Positions 55,464-56,897 of a stretch of DNA of 56,897 nucleotides are shown here, in pieces. Origin of the DNA: Rossellomorea sp. SC111 (GTDB lineage: Bacteria > Bacillota > Bacilli > Bacillales > Bacillaceae_B). Both the position numbers and the translations under genes were made by a program. Each line of letters starts with the position of its first letter. Positions within the stretch are counted from its first letter, which is position 1. Location: NCBI RefSeq assembly GCF_024733565.1, contig NZ_JANIOC010000023.1, positions 1-56,897 on the forward strand, read 5' to 3'. The notes below the pieces were generated by a model. It was not told the origin of the DNA. It ran no database searches and saw nothing but the letters and a program-made list of their open reading frames with translations.

Positions 55464-56477
55464 CTATCCGATTAAGCGATGATAAATCTTCTTAGCTTCG
55501 TTCATATCATTGGTACCATGGATAAATGTCCGGCCATCATGAAAGAACACGATCCTATAAGGCGCATAATCAAATGAAAGCAAATAGGGATTCCGCTTCA
55601 TTTCTCCTAAACCTTCCAAGTTTCGTTCCAGTTCATTTAATGAGTGTGGATGATGCGGCGACCTGATCTGCACTGTATCCCTTCCACAAAGGACCGCTGT
55701 CTTGGTACGGTTTTCAAACTGTAAATATGGATACACCGGATTTATACCACAGGAAGGGCATCCATCCCTTCTGGCTTTTGATACATTCATCGTACAGGAT
55801 TGATTGCCCCACAGATCGAAGGTGATCAGCCCGCTTCTCAATGAGTCGTGATCTTCCACTAAAAGCTTCAGAGCTTCCGTTGCTTGATAGGCTGCTACCA
55901 TTTGGACAACAGGAGCGATGATACCGGAAGAATCACACGTCCCACCTGACATCGGAACGGATCCCGTGAGACAATTCAGGCAAGGCGTCTTTCCTGGAAG
56001 AATCGTATAGCTCATCCCTGTGCTCCCGACACAAGATCCATATATCCACGGAACGTGATATTTAAGGGAGATGTCATTTATGATAAAACGAATATCAAAG
56101 TTATCCGTACAATCCAACAACAGATCCGCATCCTTAGCGGACTCCGACAGCCACTCTGCGTCAGCTTCTGCCACCGAGGCAGTGATATGTACTCCTGAGT
56201 GAATCTTTTCCAATCGGTTTTTGGCGGCGACGGCTTTAGGTAACCCCTCCATGGCATCACTCTCTGTATATAACTGCTGACGATGAAGATTGCTCATCTC
56301 CACATAATCTCGGTCAATGATCGTCAATCTACCTATCCCCGCTCTGACAAGAGATTCCGCATTGGCAGATCCCAACGCCCCCGCCCCGATCACCACGACA
56401 TGCTTCTCAGCTATTTTTCCCTGCCCGGTTTCTCCAATAGGTTTAAACAATACTTGACGGGAATATCTGTCACTCAT
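55464..56477 (-). CDS. moeB: MoeB/ThiF family adenylyltransferase
   Basis: Activates the MoaD C-terminus as an acyl-adenylate before sulfuration. 337 residues from ATG 56477 (AGGGGTGAAAGCAGG upstream). The nucleotide loop VVIGAGALGSANAESL, DRDYVEMSNLHRQ, LLDCTDNFDIRFIIND and the zinc CPSCG identify the family. The C-terminal part is about 90 residues of short beta strands and is not a full rhodanese domain. First gene of moeB-moeA-moaE-moaD-moaB-modA-modB. ThiF for thiamine synthesis is the alternative; context favours Mo. Confidence 0.92.
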   Translation of the reverse strand: MSDRYSRQVLFKPIGETGQGKIAEKHVVVIGAGALGSANAESLVRAGIGRLTIIDRDYVEMSNLHRQQLYTESDAMEGLPKAVAAKNRLEKIHSGVHITASVAEADAEWLSESAKDADLLLDCTDNFDIRFIINDISLKYHVPWIYGSCVGSTGMSYTILPGKTPCLNCLTGSVPMSGGTCDSSGIIAPVVQMVAAYQATEALKLLVEDHDSLRSGLITFDLWGNQSCTMNVSKARRDGCPSCGINPVYPYLQFENRTKTAVLCGRDTVQIRSPHHPHSLNELERNLEGLGEMKRNPYLLSFDYAPYRIVFFHDGRTFIHGTNDMNEAKKIYHRLIG

Positions 56478-56721
56478 CCTGCTTTCACCCCTTTTAGGCT
56501 TTGTTCGTTTCAAGTGAAGGATTAGGACTACCTTTCTCGAACACTTTTTTTTCAGAGCATTCTAAAAAATCATAGAAACATTATCTTTTACCCTAAAGAG
56601 TCCATTTATATTCCTGTATATGATCATAACTTTCTATCAACCTATCTTTTTTACCGTCCCTCAGCAAACAGATGCCCGACATCAAGCCGTTTATACGGTT
56701 TATATAAAGCACTTTCTCAAA

Positions 56722-56897
56722 GGTTGTTGTTTTCTAACATAGGAAATGCCGAGGCTCTGTCTATGTGAGTATGGGATAGATGGTGAGGGGAACGGCTTCG
56801 CTTTCCGGCGGACGAACGAACAAGCCTCCTCGCATTCGCTGCGGGGTCTTGTCTCGTCCGTTTTTCCGCAGGAGTCTACGCCGTTCCCCTCCCCATC
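56722..56897 (+). repeat. Dispersed palindromic element, GATGGTGAGGGGAACGGC-arm variant, with repeated flank
   Basis: Arms GATGGTGAGGGGAACGGC (56779-56796) and GCCGTTCCCCTCCCCATC (56880-56897) enclose the family core and reach exactly the window end. Second stem ACAAG (56820-56824) with CTTGT (56848-56852), extended by GGACGA and TCGTCC. The left flank 56722-56778 is repeated in reverse at 36928-36993. The remaining gap 56478-56721 is AT-rich and shows no gene. Confidence 0.88.

Overview
This window reads as a chromosomal segment of a spore-forming, low-GC Gram-positive bacterium of the Bacillaceae. The evidence is an alpha/beta-type small acid-soluble spore protein behind a sigma-G-like promoter, a GerW/YtfJ sporulation protein, RefZ, EzrA, a T-box leader on tyrS, and a gene order that largely follows the Bacillus subtilis argH to acuC segment (recalled, not computed). 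A marine or soil relative of the Rossellomorea / Bacillus aquimaris type is my guess; no genus-level marker was tested. There is no rRNA, tRNA, transposase, phage gene or CRISPR array.

Layout. 1-4.2 kb: argGH with ARG boxes, a small soluble protein and an EcsC-family protein. 4.5-10.8 kb: ackA (with an activating-type cre), ytxK, tpx, ytfJ, ytfI, an RDD protein and sppA. 10.9-16.1 kb: NAD kinase, RarD, a YtcJ-type amidohydrolase and an acyl-CoA synthetase. 17-25.2 kb: sspA, thiI plus cysteine desulfurase, brnQ, ezrA, hisJ and refZ. 25.5-33 kb: a GAF/fRMsr protein, a PAP2 membrane phosphatase, a zinc-responsive block (TIGR03943 protein, permease, CobW-family GTPase and ZnuA, with Zur-box-like palindromes) and methionine gamma-lyase. 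33.4-38.3 kb: a GAF-GGDEF protein (DgcP-like), a small membrane-anchored protein, rpsD with a long leader, and tyrS with a T-box. 38.8-46.7 kb: a class A penicillin-binding protein, acsA and divergent acuABC. 46.9-56.5 kb: an unrecognised lipoprotein and a molybdenum-cofactor cluster (moaA, mobA, mobB; moaC; modB, modA, moaB, moaD, moaE, moeA, moeB).

The genes form functional sets. AcuA/AcuC should control AcsA by reversible acetylation at a conserved lysine (residue 549 here). ThiI and the desulfurase form a tRNA 4-thiouridine couple. The zinc genes share one operator type. The Mo genes make molybdopterin and import molybdate, but no ModC ATPase or molybdoenzyme lies in the window.

The most unusual content is non-coding. 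(1) A dispersed palindromic element family occurs at nine places: five copies in the GTTGATT lineage (three long copies with an extra inner hairpin, one short copy, one half copy), three elements with different terminal arms, and one chimera. The outer arms differ between lineages but stay complementary within each element, as does a second internal stem, which is covariation expected of a selected structure or of an inverted-repeat mobile element. (2) Two gene gaps hold arrays of a six-base word repeated at a 20-bp step (20, 20, 20, then 21) with a different word in each; a third gap carries a related, less regular array of CGGA/TTCCG palindromes.
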